Shown one piece after another: positions 9,928 to 19,119 of a stretch of 64,000 nt of DNA. How positions within the stretch are numbered: the stretch's first letter is position 1; every line of letters begins with the position of its first letter. A model generated the notes under the pieces. It did no database searches and had not been told where the DNA came from. It saw nothing but the letters and a program-made list of their open reading frames with translations. Source of the DNA: Acinetobacter tjernbergiae DSM 14971 = CIP 107465 (GTDB lineage: Bacteria > Pseudomonadota > Gammaproteobacteria > Pseudomonadales > Moraxellaceae); NCBI RefSeq assembly GCF_000374425.1, contig NZ_KB894354.1, positions 124,001 to 188,000 on the forward strand, in the 5' to 3' direction. The position numbers and the translations under genes were made by a program.

Positions 9928-10623
9928 ATGCGTCAACTACAACTAGACATAGAACCTCAATTGGATGCCCGAATCAGTGATTTTTCGGGGCCAGGTTGGG
10001 GACCTGTCGTTGATGCAATTCGACAACTACATACTGGGTTAGTGAATCGGTTTTATGTTTATGGTGGTGCTGGAACTGGTAAAAGCCATTTACTCACTGC
10101 AATTTGCGATTCATATTTAGAATTAAGTCGCCCCGCAATTAAAGTATCATTATTAGAATTATTGGATGCGCCCATTGAAGCAATTACTTCACTCGAATTT
10201 TATGATTTAGTTGCTTTAGATGATATAGATGCAATTAGTGGTGTACCTCACTGGCAAAAAGCTGTTTTTCATTTGATGAATAATCATGAGGGGCAATTGG
10301 TATTTTCTTCTCGTGTAGCACCCATAGAATTAAAATTAGAACTACCTGATTTGCAGTCTAGATTAACGCAAGCAGTCAGTGTGAAAGTTCCAAATGGTAG
10401 TTCATATACAGATCGACAAGCATTGCTTCAATCTGTTATGACTCGACGAGGGATTCACTTTGATCAACAAATAGTAGACTATTTATTAAACAATGGGCCA
10501 CATCAGGCATCTATTTTATTACAAACACTTGCTCAACTTGAAAAAATGTTAAAAGGCGAGAAAACCAAACTCTCAAATACAACATTGAGGCAAATTTATG
10601 CATTAATTGATGAATATCGCTAA
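9928..10623 (+). CDS. hda: DnaA regulatory inactivator Hda
   Basis: AAA+ DnaA paralogue that, with the DNA-bound beta clamp, stimulates ATP hydrolysis by DnaA after initiation. It has 231 residues. An N-terminal clamp-binding motif of the QLxLxI type is visible in MRQLQLDIEP. Walker A is GGAGTGKS at residues 46-53 and Walker B is LVALDDID near 94-101. Sensor and lid regions follow, and the DnaA DNA-binding domain IV is absent, which separates Hda from DnaA. It is downstream of the permease gene. Confidence 0.92.
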   Translation: MRQLQLDIEPQLDARISDFSGPGWGPVVDAIRQLHTGLVNRFYVYGGAGTGKSHLLTAICDSYLELSRPAIKVSLLELLDAPIEAITSLEFYDLVALDDIDAISGVPHWQKAVFHLMNNHEGQLVFSSRVAPIELKLELPDLQSRLTQAVSVKVPNGSSYTDRQALLQSVMTRRGIHFDQQIVDYLLNNGPHQASILLQTLAQLEKMLKGEKTKLSNTTLRQIYALIDEYR

Positions 10624-10739
10624 TCGCATAAAAATTCTTGAGTAATTTTGACAGCTATGACAAAGTACGCACAAAGGAATGTGGTTGCAAATTTGTAGTT
10701 TGCAATACTAAGAAAAATGAAAAATAGAAGGAGAACGGT

Positions 10740-12626
10740 ATGCTCAAACGGACGCTTGCCTGCGCTTTATTTGCGATTACTGGACATGTTTATTCTGCGG
10801 ATATTCAAGTCACAACATTAGTTGATGAAGACAAAGATGATACCGTTTGCTCATTACGTGAAGCTGTAACATTTTTAAATAATCGCGCTCAAAAAGAGTA
10901 TGAAAATGGTTATCATGGTTGTGGTAATAAAGATGCCTCATCAATCATTATTTTACAGCGTGACAAAGAGTATTTAATAAATAAATCTATAGAAATAAAA
11001 GCTTCGCTGACGATTAATGCGGAGAGTAGTGGTGATTTTAATGATAGTAAAAAGGGTTTAAATAACCCGACTCTGAAGATGGTCGGTGCTGATAGATTAT
11101 TTTTAATTGATGATGGAAGTATTGAAAAGGAATTAATTGAAGTATTTTTTAACGAGTTAAATTTAAAAGGTTCATCTAATAAAATTAATGATGGTGGTTT
11201 AATCTATAATCGTGAATCACTAAGTATTAGATACTCTAGGTTGACTGATGGTTCAGCCAATAGAGGTGGTGCAATTTATAATGCTGGTATTTATTCAAGT
11301 ACACAGAAAACGGCCGGTTTTGTTAGTTTAAATAGTACTATTCTACAGAATAATAAAGCTGATCGTGGCGCTGCTATCTATAGTGAAATGCCACGTTATA
11401 TTATATCTCAATCTGTAATTAGAGATAATGAAGGTACATCAGCACCTGAAGGTTCTATATTGTATGTACAAACAGGTTTCACCGATGAAACAATAGGGGC
11501 TGCACTGTATACTGGTATTTCTGGGTTGAGAAATACAACTATATTTCACAATAAAGGCGGGTATATCGCTAATATTCGTGAAGGTATGATTTTAAATAAT
11601 ATAACAATGATAAAAAATGCAGGTGGTTTATATTTGCAGGCACCACAATGGACTTCAACGACTACGAGTGGTACGACAACCACAACGACTAAGCAGCCAA
11701 GTGCATATATCTCGAACAGTATTATTGTAGATAATAATAACAATAATTGTATGGCTGCTGCTGGTGATGAATCGGTAATACAAAGCAACTTGGTTGCAGC
11801 AGAATGTAATTTAAACCCTCCTAGTGCGCGTCCAAATTTTCTTTGGAATAAGAATGATCCTAAGCATAAGTTAATTGCTGGTGGCGTGGAAGACCAGGGT
11901 GTATGTAATGCACCACCTGCGGATGGTTTGTTATGTCCTTATTACACACCGAAAGATCAAATGCTAGGTTTTTTTAGACCTCGATTATTAATGTCTTATC
12001 TTAAACTTTCTGATTCATTGATTGTAAATAAAGGTCGAATCTATAGTGATGGTAGTACAGTTGGATTGGCAGGCTGTGAAACAGTTGATCAACGTAGTAA
12101 AAATCGAAGTGGTTATGATGAGTTCTGTGATTTAGGTGCTATTGAATTAACTGTTGATCGCGCAGATATCGCGGTTGCAGGTCAAGATATTTTATATGGA
12201 CAGATTGCCAAATTTAGCATTACAGATAGTCTTTTGGATGGTGAACTGATTGACCCAGAATCATGTAAAGCTATTTTAAATATGGAAAAAGATAAAAATG
12301 GACAACCATGGCAGCCTGGCTGTTTAGAGATTGTACAGACACAAACATCTTCTAAAGGTAAATTGACCTTAGATCAAGATGGAAATGTGATTTATGTGCC
12401 TAATGGAAATTGGCATGGTGCAGATAAATTTAATATGCGCATTATGACAACAACCACACGTTTTAATGATGTCTCAAACTATTACATTACAATTCCTACA
12501 ACTATTGTCCAAGATCCACCAAATAATTTTCAAAGTAAGACTGTCAATGTTAGTGGAGGAAGTATTGGTTTCTCTGCGATTTTCATGTTACTAGGGTTAA
12601 TTGGTTTACGTCGATATAAAGCTTAA
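10740..12626 (+). CDS. rbtA: CSLREA-domain protein with GlyGly-CTERM tail (rhombotarget A-like)
   Basis: An exported protein of 628 residues. It has a signal peptide (residues 1-20), a CSLREA motif at 37-42, and a long Asn/Ser-rich region with parallel beta-helix-like spacing (GGAIYNAG, RGAAIYSE). It ends with SGG followed by a hydrophobic helix and basic residues (602-628). That tail is the GlyGly-CTERM sorting signal, known to be cut by rhombosortase, a rhomboid-family protease, in type II-secretion bacteria. A strong AGAAGGAG ribosome site precedes the ATG. The rhombotarget A name is from family memory and less certain than the domain call. It forms a pair with the next gene, 14 bases downstream. 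Confidence 0.82.
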   Translation: MLKRTLACALFAITGHVYSADIQVTTLVDEDKDDTVCSLREAVTFLNNRAQKEYENGYHGCGNKDASSIIILQRDKEYLINKSIEIKASLTINAESSGDFNDSKKGLNNPTLKMVGADRLFLIDDGSIEKELIEVFFNELNLKGSSNKINDGGLIYNRESLSIRYSRLTDGSANRGGAIYNAGIYSSTQKTAGFVSLNSTILQNNKADRGAAIYSEMPRYIISQSVIRDNEGTSAPEGSILYVQTGFTDETIGAALYTGISGLRNTTIFHNKGGYIANIREGMILNNITMIKNAGGLYLQAPQWTSTTTSGTTTTTTKQPSAYISNSIIVDNNNNNCMAAAGDESVIQSNLVAAECNLNPPSARPNFLWNKNDPKHKLIAGGVEDQGVCNAPPADGLLCPYYTPKDQMLGFFRPRLLMSYLKLSDSLIVNKGRIYSDGSTVGLAGCETVDQRSKNRSGYDEFCDLGAIELTVDRADIAVAGQDILYGQIAKFSITDSLLDGELIDPESCKAILNMEKDKNGQPWQPGCLEIVQTQTSSKGKLTLDQDGNVIYVPNGNWHGADKFNMRIMTTTTRFNDVSNYYITIPTTIVQDPPNNFQSKTVNVSGGSIGFSAIFMLLGLIGLRRYKA

Positions 12627-12640
12627 TCAGGGATGATTTA

Positions 12641-15100
12641 ATGATGAAAAATTATAAAAAAGGAATATTAGCTACACTTGTTGTTGCAACAATGCCATTG
12701 ATTGCGGCAACTAATGATGATGTTATTAAAGTTACCACATTTGCTGATGAAGATGGTGAGAATGCAAATGCCTGCTCATTGCGAGAAGCATTGGAAACTG
12801 CTAAGCGACGGACGTCTTATGGTGGATGTACAATTTCAGATATTCTGCCATCAACAACTAAGAGTATTCAGCTTGAGGCCGGAACTTATATTCTAAATAA
12901 AGAATTGGTGCCAATGGTTGATGTTCTGATTTTAGGTGCTACGCCTGCGAATTGGGAGAAGAAAAATGTTATTACAAATCAATATCCTGCTCAAACAACA
13001 ATTAAAACAATAATTGATGCTAAGAATAATTCACGTATTTTTAATACGGCAGTCGGTGGGAGAACTTTATCACTTAACTATATTACATTAAAAGGTGGAC
13101 AAGCTACGGCTGAAGGTGGTGCGATTTATGCTGGTAATAATGTCAGTCTACAATATACTCAAATTTTAAATTCCCAATCTAATACTGAAGGTGGAGCTAT
13201 TTATCTAGCAGGCCCTTCAGGATCCTTAACCATTACAAATAGTGCAATTCAATCCAATAGAGCACCTATTGGTAGCGTGATTGGAATGAGTTGTATCAAT
13301 GATCAAAAATATTCTAAACGAACCATAACAATTAATTATAGTAGTTTGATTGCGAATGGGTCCGAAAATTCTAGTAGTATGCTTGAGCTTTGTGGTGAGC
13401 CAGTAGTCACATTAAGTACAAATACGATAGCTAAAAATATAGTAAATATATCGAATGGAAATTTAATTAAGTTTACTGGTGATACCAAAGTAGGCACTGA
13501 CCCAAATAATACACCAAGCATTTTAAGTAAAAGTAGTGATTTGACATTAACTAGTAATACAATTGTTGAGAATAGGGCATATACAGTTTTTCTATATGAT
13601 GTTCTCGGTACAAAAAATTTATATTTCAATATTTTATCTCATAATACAAGTAAATATGCATGTCGATATTTACTTGGAGCAGCTTCTGGATTGAAAAATG
13701 CTAACATTACAGCTAATTATAATGCTTTGGTAAAAACTGGGTCGAATATTTGTGATTTACCAAGCGATATATTACCAACAGATAATAAAAATATTGATGT
13801 AAGTGGTGTAACTGATATTCGACAAATATTAAGTCCTTTGCAGAGCTCAACTGAATATACTGCATTTTTACCATTATACTATCCGAAGAAAAATTCGATT
13901 TTAATTGATGTAAGTAAGCTCGGTGCAGATGGATGTGATGAGAGTGATCAAAGAGGAATAGCTCGAATTGCTGATGGTACTTTATTTTATAATCCAGATG
14001 GCCGTAATAGTTGTGATGTTGGTTCAGTTGAGTTAATGAAATTAACTGCAGGTGATTTAGAGGATTTATCAAATGTATCAATTGCTACTATAATTGCTGG
14101 ATACCAGAAAAAAGTTGATGATTTTGAGTTTTTAGTTAAAAATCCAGATGATTCAGGATTAATTACATCAGATAAAGAAAATCTTGAAATATATAACAAT
14201 CTTTTAGCAAAAACTAAGGATAATCTTCATTATCGTGCAATTTATATTGATTTAAAGAACTATAAATTACCGTTACCTGACGAAGTTGAGCAAACAGATG
14301 GTACTCATAAACTACAGTTCTTTAATAAAGATCTTTATGATGTAACAACTGAAGCTTTATTAAGAGGGCAGATTGAAGATTTAGATGATATTGATAAAAA
14401 TCCAAATATAAAAGATCCTAATTTGGTTTGTCTATGGAATAGTGATCTGGGACAAATTATTTTTTACCGTAAAGATGACAGTATAACCCAAGCCGGTGAT
14501 AAAGATTTCTGTAAATATACCATTAAATCGAAGCCTGGTAGTACTAATCCTGTCGAGTCTTCAGGTCTAATCAAAGCCTCATTTAATAATATTGCTCCAA
14601 ATGCAAAAGATACATCCGTTACGCTAAAATATCAGCAAAAAGAAAAAGTTGCTTTAAATCTATTAAATTTTGCGAATGATGATGGTGATACTGGTGAGGG
14701 GGGTAAAGGTCCAGATGATAAGCCTAATAAATCAGCATTTTGGGAAAATGAAGAAAAAGTTGGGTTACCAATTCGTTTATCCAACGTACCAAGTACTAAT
14801 ATAACGGTGACAGCTGATCGTCAAGGAGCTTGTCCAGCACCTGATGAGAAAGAAATATGTTATGGTGGGAATATTTATATTCAAGAAGTGAATATTTTTA
14901 ATAAATTTAACTACGAATTTAATTATCAAGTATATGATGCAGATGGAATTATTTCTAATAAAGCGACTGTCAAAGTTATTAGCACGGCGACTACTAGTGA
15001 TGATACTCGACCTGCGGCTAGTGGTGGGGGCGGTAGTACAGGGATTTTCTCTATATTCGGTTTAATTAGTTTATTCATGTATCGTCGTTTTAGAAAATAA
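12641..15100 (+). CDS. CSLREA-domain protein with GlyGly-CTERM tail, second copy
   Basis: An 819-residue paralogue of the preceding gene. It has a signal peptide (about 1-23) and CSLREA at residues 45-50. The repeats are beta-helix-like (GGAIYAGN, GGAIYLAG). A C-terminal third has no similarity to the first copy that I can see. The GlyGly-CTERM tail at about 793-819 carries a run of four glycines before the hydrophobic helix and ends in basic residues. Two adjacent ATGs, at 12641 and 12644, are possible starts. The conserved N- and C-ends with divergent middles suggest an old duplication. The likely destination is the cell surface or medium; the function is not known to me. Confidence 0.8.
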   Translation: MMKNYKKGILATLVVATMPLIAATNDDVIKVTTFADEDGENANACSLREALETAKRRTSYGGCTISDILPSTTKSIQLEAGTYILNKELVPMVDVLILGATPANWEKKNVITNQYPAQTTIKTIIDAKNNSRIFNTAVGGRTLSLNYITLKGGQATAEGGAIYAGNNVSLQYTQILNSQSNTEGGAIYLAGPSGSLTITNSAIQSNRAPIGSVIGMSCINDQKYSKRTITINYSSLIANGSENSSSMLELCGEPVVTLSTNTIAKNIVNISNGNLIKFTGDTKVGTDPNNTPSILSKSSDLTLTSNTIVENRAYTVFLYDVLGTKNLYFNILSHNTSKYACRYLLGAASGLKNANITANYNALVKTGSNICDLPSDILPTDNKNIDVSGVTDIRQILSPLQSSTEYTAFLPLYYPKKNSILIDVSKLGADGCDESDQRGIARIADGTLFYNPDGRNSCDVGSVELMKLTAGDLEDLSNVSIATIIAGYQKKVDDFEFLVKNPDDSGLITSDKENLEIYNNLLAKTKDNLHYRAIYIDLKNYKLPLPDEVEQTDGTHKLQFFNKDLYDVTTEALLRGQIEDLDDIDKNPNIKDPNLVCLWNSDLGQIIFYRKDDSITQAGDKDFCKYTIKSKPGSTNPVESSGLIKASFNNIAPNAKDTSVTLKYQQKEKVALNLLNFANDDGDTGEGGKGPDDKPNKSAFWENEEKVGLPIRLSNVPSTNITVTADRQGACPAPDEKEICYGGNIYIQEVNIFNKFNYEFNYQVYDADGIISNKATVKVISTATTSDDTRPAASGGGGSTGIFSIFGLISLFMYRRFRK

Positions 15101-15110
15101 TGGTTAAAAT

Positions 15111-15142
15111 AAAAATAGCGCCATAAGGCGCTATTTTTATTT
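15111..15142 (+). terminator. Terminator after the CSLREA gene pair
   Basis: A 12-bp perfect stem, AAAAATAGCGCC with its complement, and an ATAA loop is followed by T-rich sequence. It is symmetrical enough to also serve the convergent DUF3106 gene. Confidence 0.88.
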
Positions 15143-15184
15143 TGTAAACTAACAATTTATAAAAATAAATTTAAATAGAGGGGG

Positions 15185-15574
15185 TTAATGTTCCGAGTAT
15201 TTGCTTAAATATTCTTCTCGAATGTTGACTTTCTCTTCTGTGCTGGCATTCTGCATCCGTTTACGTAAGCTATTACGCTCTTGGGTACTCATTTTTTGCC
15301 AAACGTCACGCATTTTTTGTTTTTCATCTTCAGGAAGTTGAGTAAACCATTCCATTCGTTGTTGTAGCTGAGAACTTTGGTCTGTTGGAATTTCTTTTAG
15401 GCTTTGGTAACGTTTAATGAGAACGCGTTGTTCTTCTGGAGACAAATCATCCCATGCTTCTTCTGTTGTTGGTTTATTGGGTTTTGAGAATACCCAAAAA
15501 CGCTCTGAACCAGCAAAGCTTGTTTGCAATAAGCCCAATGTACACACGACTAGGGCTAATTTTTTAGCTGCCAT
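15185..15574 (-). CDS. DUF3106-type exported protein
   Basis: A 129-residue protein with a signal peptide (MAAKKLALVVCTLGLLQTSFA). A charged helical region follows, with the recurring pattern LSPEEQ, LPEDEKQ, MSTQERN, each before a basic stretch, as in the DUF3106 family. The ATG at 15574 is favoured because it starts a clean signal peptide; an in-frame GTG at 15592 is the alternative. It overlaps the upstream small membrane-protein gene by 11 bases, so it belongs to the sigma-factor operon. A periplasmic sensing or chaperone-like role can only be guessed. Confidence 0.78.
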   Translation of the reverse strand: MAAKKLALVVCTLGLLQTSFAGSERFWVFSKPNKPTTEEAWDDLSPEEQRVLIKRYQSLKEIPTDQSSQLQQRMEWFTQLPEDEKQKMRDVWQKMSTQERNSLRKRMQNASTEEKVNIREEYLSKYSEH

Positions 15575-15887
15575 GTTGAGCTTTATCCTCACCGAGTACC
15601 ATTAACATTTCCATATCTTCAACCATTTGTGGTGAGAGCTTTGGATTTACAATAACTTGATTTTGTGGTTTATCAGCCAATTGTAAAGAACTTGGTAATA
15701 CGACAACACCCATAAGGGCTGCTGCTAAGGCAAAACCTCCCATTTTCCAGAGACTGTAATACGATGTTTGTTTGTTTTGTACCGTATCTAGAACATGATT
15801 CATCACTAACATCTTATTGTGATGTTGTTCTTTTGCAAGTTGATCGAGCTTGGAAGTCACTGATTTAGTGAACTCATCTTTATTCAT
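15564..15887 (-). CDS. Small single-pass membrane protein, probable anti-sigma factor
   Basis: A 107-residue protein with a charged N-terminal cytoplasmic part (1-46), one membrane helix at about 47-68, and a short periplasmic tail. It lacks a zinc-binding HxxxCxxC motif. It overlaps the sigma-factor gene by 8 bases and the DUF3106 gene by 11 bases. The anti-sigma role is inferred from order, topology and coupling, not from a recognised domain. Confidence 0.68.
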   Translation of the reverse strand: MNKDEFTKSVTSKLDQLAKEQHHNKMLVMNHVLDTVQNKQTSYYSLWKMGGFALAAALMGVVVLPSSLQLADKPQNQVIVNPKLSPQMVEDMEMLMVLGEDKAQHGS

Positions 15888-16512
15888 TTGATGACCCTCC
15901 CGTATGTGGATTTAAATGCTCTAAAGCAATTCTAAGCCCTTGGATTGCACGATGATAATGGGTTTTTACACTACCTTCACTGCAACTCATAATTTGAGCA
16001 GTGGTCATGGTATCAAAACCTTCCCAAGCTCTTAACATAAATGCTTGTTGTTGACGTACTGGTAATTGGTTGATGGCAGCCTGAATTTCATCCATTGTGA
16101 CTTCTTGGTTTAGAAATTCGAATGGATTTGGCGTAGATTCATCTACGACATCAATAATTTCCTCATCATCGTCTAAGCTAATTTTTTTGAATAATGAAAA
16201 AGGGGTCGCTCGACGTGCTTCTTTACGTCTCCAGTCCTGTAATTTGTTATTTAAAATCGTATAAAATAATGGATACCATTCTTCAATACTTTTATCTGAA
16301 TATGATTTATGCAATGAGATAAAGGCTTCTTGTACCAAATCCATTGCAATGCCTTGCTGTCCCTGTGTTGCACTTTCCATCATCACAAGCGCACGACCTG
16401 TCACGTCCTGCATAAAAAAACGCAGACGTTGTTCAACCGTACTACAATCAGTACCGTTTCCAGTTCGAGCCTGTTTCGGTGCTAAATCCATAGAGATGGA
16501 AAATCCTGTCAT
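15880..16512 (-). CDS. ECF-type RNA polymerase sigma factor
   Basis: A 210-residue sigma-70 family protein of the ECF class. Region 2 is around DLVQEAFISLHKSY, and region 4 is around LPVRQQQAFMLRAWEGFDTMTTAQIMSCSEGSVKTHYHRA with a clear helix-turn-helix. The ATG at 16512 is supported by a GGTGG ribosome site; an internal Met at residue 8 is the alternative. It leads an operon with the small membrane protein and the DUF3106 protein, all overlapping. The regulon is unknown; the convergent CSLREA genes are one candidate target. Confidence 0.9.
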   Translation of the reverse strand: MTGFSISMDLAPKQARTGNGTDCSTVEQRLRFFMQDVTGRALVMMESATQGQQGIAMDLVQEAFISLHKSYSDKSIEEWYPLFYTILNNKLQDWRRKEARRATPFSLFKKISLDDDEEIIDVVDESTPNPFEFLNQEVTMDEIQAAINQLPVRQQQAFMLRAWEGFDTMTTAQIMSCSEGSVKTHYHRAIQGLRIALEHLNPHTGGSSNE

Positions 16513-16518
16513 GGATAC

Positions 16519-16564
16519 CCACCATTATTTCAATTCATTAATTATATAACGTTGAAAATGGTGG
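16519..16564 (-). promoter_or_regulatory. Inverted repeat and -10-like box upstream of the sigma operon
   Basis: Arms CCACCATTATTTCAA (16519-16533) and TTGAAAATGGTGG (16552-16564) are complementary apart from a 2-base bulge. They enclose a minus-strand TATAAT at 16541-16546, about 30 bases upstream of the start codon. The arrangement suggests an operator or a self-regulated promoter. A -35 box at usual spacing is not evident. Confidence 0.45.
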
Positions 16565-16648
16565 ATGCGTTGACAACTTAAGCAATTATTTTATGAGTGT
16601 AATGGATTTTTTCATTAAAAAAATCGTATTTAAAATAATTTAACGTTT

Positions 16649-17425
16649 TTATTGACGTTGGCGAACCATTTCAAAAAAGCAAATTGAACCTGCAATCGCA
16701 ACATTGAGAGACTCTTGTCCGCCAGGTTGGGGGATAGCAACAGCTTGAGCATGTTCTAAAGCATAATCGCTCGCACCTTGTCCTTCATTGCCTAAAATCC
16801 AAACACATGTTTGTGTTAAATCTTTTGTGTATAAATTTGTAGACTGATGTGAGCTCGTAACAAACACAGGGATTTGAAATTTAGGAAGAATATCTGTTAA
16901 TTGAAAGTTTTCAAAACAATATAGGCTAAAGTGAGCGCCCATACCTGCTCTGAGAACTCGTGGTGACCAAAGTGAAGCAGAGCCTTGTGTACAGATTACC
17001 TGTTTAATATTGGCTGCGGCAGCCGAACGCAATAGCGTACCAACATTTCCAGGGTCTTGAACATTTTCTAAGATTAAAGTATCAGCCTTAAAATCAATTG
17101 TTAATGATGTTTTAGGGAGATCAACAATCGCTAAACAAGGTAGTGTTGTGCCTAAAGTACTCAAATCTTTATAGAGCACTTCACTAATCACAAATACATG
17201 ACCTTGGTGCAATTCGATTACTTTTTGTAGATCAGCATGTTCTAGTGCTTGTTCTGTTGTGAATAAAGAAAAAAGTTTTTTCTGTTGTTGTAGCCATGCT
17301 AAACAGAGATGTGTGCCTTCTAGAACGGTTTGTTGATGTTTTTTTCGAGCGCTGTTGAGTTCAATTAATCCACGCAAATGTTTAATTTTTGCATTGTCTT
17401 TTGATTCTAAAAAAATGACTGCCAT
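16649..17425 (-). CDS. TrmH/SpoU-family RNA methyltransferase
   Basis: A 258-residue SAM-dependent 2'-O-methyltransferase of the SPOUT superfamily acting on rRNA or tRNA. An N-terminal substrate-binding part includes VLEGTHLCLAWL. The knot domain carries motif 1 (LENVQDPGNVGTLLRSAAAAN), motif 2 (WILGNEGQGAS) and motif 3 (IPQPGGQESLNVAIAGSICFFE), all intact. The target nucleotide cannot be stated; the N-terminal domain resembles rRNA-modifying members (RlmB/TsnR type). It appears monocistronic. Confidence 0.9.
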   Translation of the reverse strand: MAVIFLESKDNAKIKHLRGLIELNSARKKHQQTVLEGTHLCLAWLQQQKKLFSLFTTEQALEHADLQKVIELHQGHVFVISEVLYKDLSTLGTTLPCLAIVDLPKTSLTIDFKADTLILENVQDPGNVGTLLRSAAAANIKQVICTQGSASLWSPRVLRAGMGAHFSLYCFENFQLTDILPKFQIPVFVTSSHQSTNLYTKDLTQTCVWILGNEGQGASDYALEHAQAVAIPQPGGQESLNVAIAGSICFFEMVRQRQ

Positions 17426-17718
17426 GAAAATATACTCAATAAAATAAGACTTTAACGAATGTGATGACGATGAGTTCTCATCTTGTTTGAGGGGGTACTG
17501 TGTCTGATATTTCAGTTGATATATTTCAACTTGGTACAGGTTTTGCCTATTTTTCTGTTAGAGAAATTAAGCAAAACTTGCGCTATGAATAACGTAGCGC
17601 AAGCTCAGTAAAACCTAAATCATCTTTATTTTTACCAAAGCCTGAGTTGCTTTGGTTTACTCAAGTTGTGAGTAATGATGCTTCTAGCGATTAAAACTTC
17701 AAAATAAATTTTAGCCGA
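17426..17718. other. 293-base spacer with stem-loops and one possible short ORF
   Basis: This lies between the minus-strand fbp and RNA methyltransferase genes. It contains CTTGCGCTA / TAGCGCAAG (17577-17603), a second stem CCAAAGC / GCTTTGG near 17637-17657, and a plus-strand ORF at 17500-17592. That ORF has a GTG start 4 bases after a GAGGGGG ribosome-site-like run and encodes 30 residues. No known RNA family is recognised. Confidence 0.35.
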
Positions 17719-18690
17719 TTAATGATAGCTTGTTACACGTTCAACTTCATTTTTAGAACCAATAATAACAGGAACACGTTGGTGTAATTCTGTTGGTTGG
17801 ATCTCCATAATGCGAACACGTCCTGTCGTAGAAGCACCGCCAGCTTGTTCAATTAACATGCTCATTGGATTTGCTTCATACATTAAGCGCAAACGACCTG
17901 CTTTTTTAGGATCTTTTAAATCATAAGGGTAAAGGAAGATACCACCACGACATAAGATACGGTGGATATCACCAACCATACATGCGACCCAACGCATGTT
18001 AAAGTCTTTTTCACGGACAGCAGTCTTTCCAGCCAAAAGTTCATCAATATAGCGTTTTACAGGATTTTCCCAATGACGTTGATTTGATGAGTTGATGGCA
18101 AATTCTTGTGTATCTGCTGAAACTTGTACTTGTTCAGTTGTAAGTAGAAATGCTTGAGATGTTGGATCAAATGTAAAGAATGCAACACCAGTACCAACAG
18201 TAAGTGCGAGCATTGTTGATGGGCCATAAAGCACATAACCAGCAGCGACTTGTTCTGTACCTGCTTGCATAAAGTCAGCCGATTGAGTCACTGAATTTTG
18301 AGCAGGAAGGATTGAGAAAATTGTACCCACACACATATTGATGTCGATATTGCTTGAACCATCTAGTGGATCGAACAAAACTAAATATTTTCCGTTTTCT
18401 TGAGCAGGGGTGAAATCATCCAACTCTTCGGAAGCTAAGCCACCAACTTGTGGATGAACTTTTAAAGCATCAATTAAATAGTCATTAGAAATGACATCTA
18501 ATTTCTTTTGTGTTTCACCCTGAACATTTTCATTGCCAGCACTACCTAAGATGCCAGCCAAAGCACCTTTTTGTAGTGCTTGGTCAATCGTTTGGCATGT
18601 TGCAGCAATTGTTTCGATGACTTGTGCCAACTCTGGTGTCAAATTCCCATTTTGTTGTTCTAAATATTGGGACAATGTAAGGTTTGACAT
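17719..18690 (-). CDS. fbp: Class 1 fructose-1,6-bisphosphatase
   Basis: Hydrolyses fructose 1,6-bisphosphate in gluconeogenesis, which fits an organism growing mainly on organic acids. It has 323 residues. The metal-binding motif [11 protein letters not shown] is at residues 106-116. The substrate region [14 protein letters not shown] and the [29 protein letters not shown] block identify class 1. It is monocistronic. The start matches the family N-terminus. Confidence 0.96.
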   Translation of the reverse strand: MSNLTLSQYLEQQNGNLTPELAQVIETIAATCQTIDQALQKGALAGILGSAGNENVQGETQKKLDVISNDYLIDALKVHPQVGGLASEELDDFTPAQENGKYLVLFDPLDGSSNIDINMCVGTIFSILPAQNSVTQSADFMQAGTEQVAAGYVLYGPSTMLALTVGTGVAFFTFDPTSQAFLLTTEQVQVSADTQEFAINSSNQRHWENPVKRYIDELLAGKTAVREKDFNMRWVACMVGDIHRILCRGGIFLYPYDLKDPKKAGRLRLMYEANPMSMLIEQAGGASTTGRVRIMEIQPTELHQRVPVIIGSKNEVERVTSYH

Positions 18691-18867
18691 ATTGAATCGC
18701 TCCGATTTAGCCGCGTCAAAGAATTGAGAAAAAGAATGTGGCTATTCTAGATGAGATCGCTCAAAAATAGAAATTATCTTACTTTATTTATGTTGCTTTT
18801 ATGATTACAAGTATTCTATTACATGCTATGTTGGTCGGATACTAAACAGGAAGTTTGGAGAGGAACG

Positions 18868-19053
18868 ATGTCAACCAAAAAATTTGAAGCTACCCCCACG
18901 CCAAGCGAATCAATTAGCTTAGATACGATTTCGAAAGAAAATGTCCAAGATGCTTGGAAAGAGTATGAAGCAAAGCCTGAATATAAAGAGTTTAATAAAC
19001 ACGATATGATTGAGTCGATGCAACCTCAGCCGAAGCCAGAGTCTTCATCATAA
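18868..19053 (+). CDS. Small acidic hypothetical protein, 61 residues
   Basis: A strong GGAGAGG ribosome site precedes the ATG at 18868; an earlier in-frame ATG at 18823 lacks one. The protein is soluble and charged, and Pro/Ser-rich at both ends, with a central helix-like segment (ENVQDAWKEYEAKPEYKEF). I do not recognise a domain. The clean ribosome site and the strong terminator directly after the gene support expression. Confidence 0.7.
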   Translation: MSTKKFEATPTPSESISLDTISKENVQDAWKEYEAKPEYKEFNKHDMIESMQPQPKPESSS

Positions 19054-19066
19054 TTAAAGTGATAAT

Positions 19067-19098
19067 AAAAATGCTCACATCATGTGAGCATTTTTATT
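19067..19098. terminator. Bidirectional terminator between the 61-residue gene and pal
   Basis: A 14-bp perfect stem (AAAAATGCTCACAT and its complement) surrounds a single unpaired base and runs into Ts on both strands. It can end both the plus-strand small gene and the minus-strand tol-pal operon. Confidence 0.9.
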
Positions 19099-19119
19099 GG
19101 AAACTGAAATACTAAATGA

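Noticed and set aside
13713..14081. 122-residue minus-strand frame inside the second CSLREA gene
   Set aside because: His/Leu/Tyr-rich composition typical of antisense frames in AT-rich genes; the sense gene is clear.
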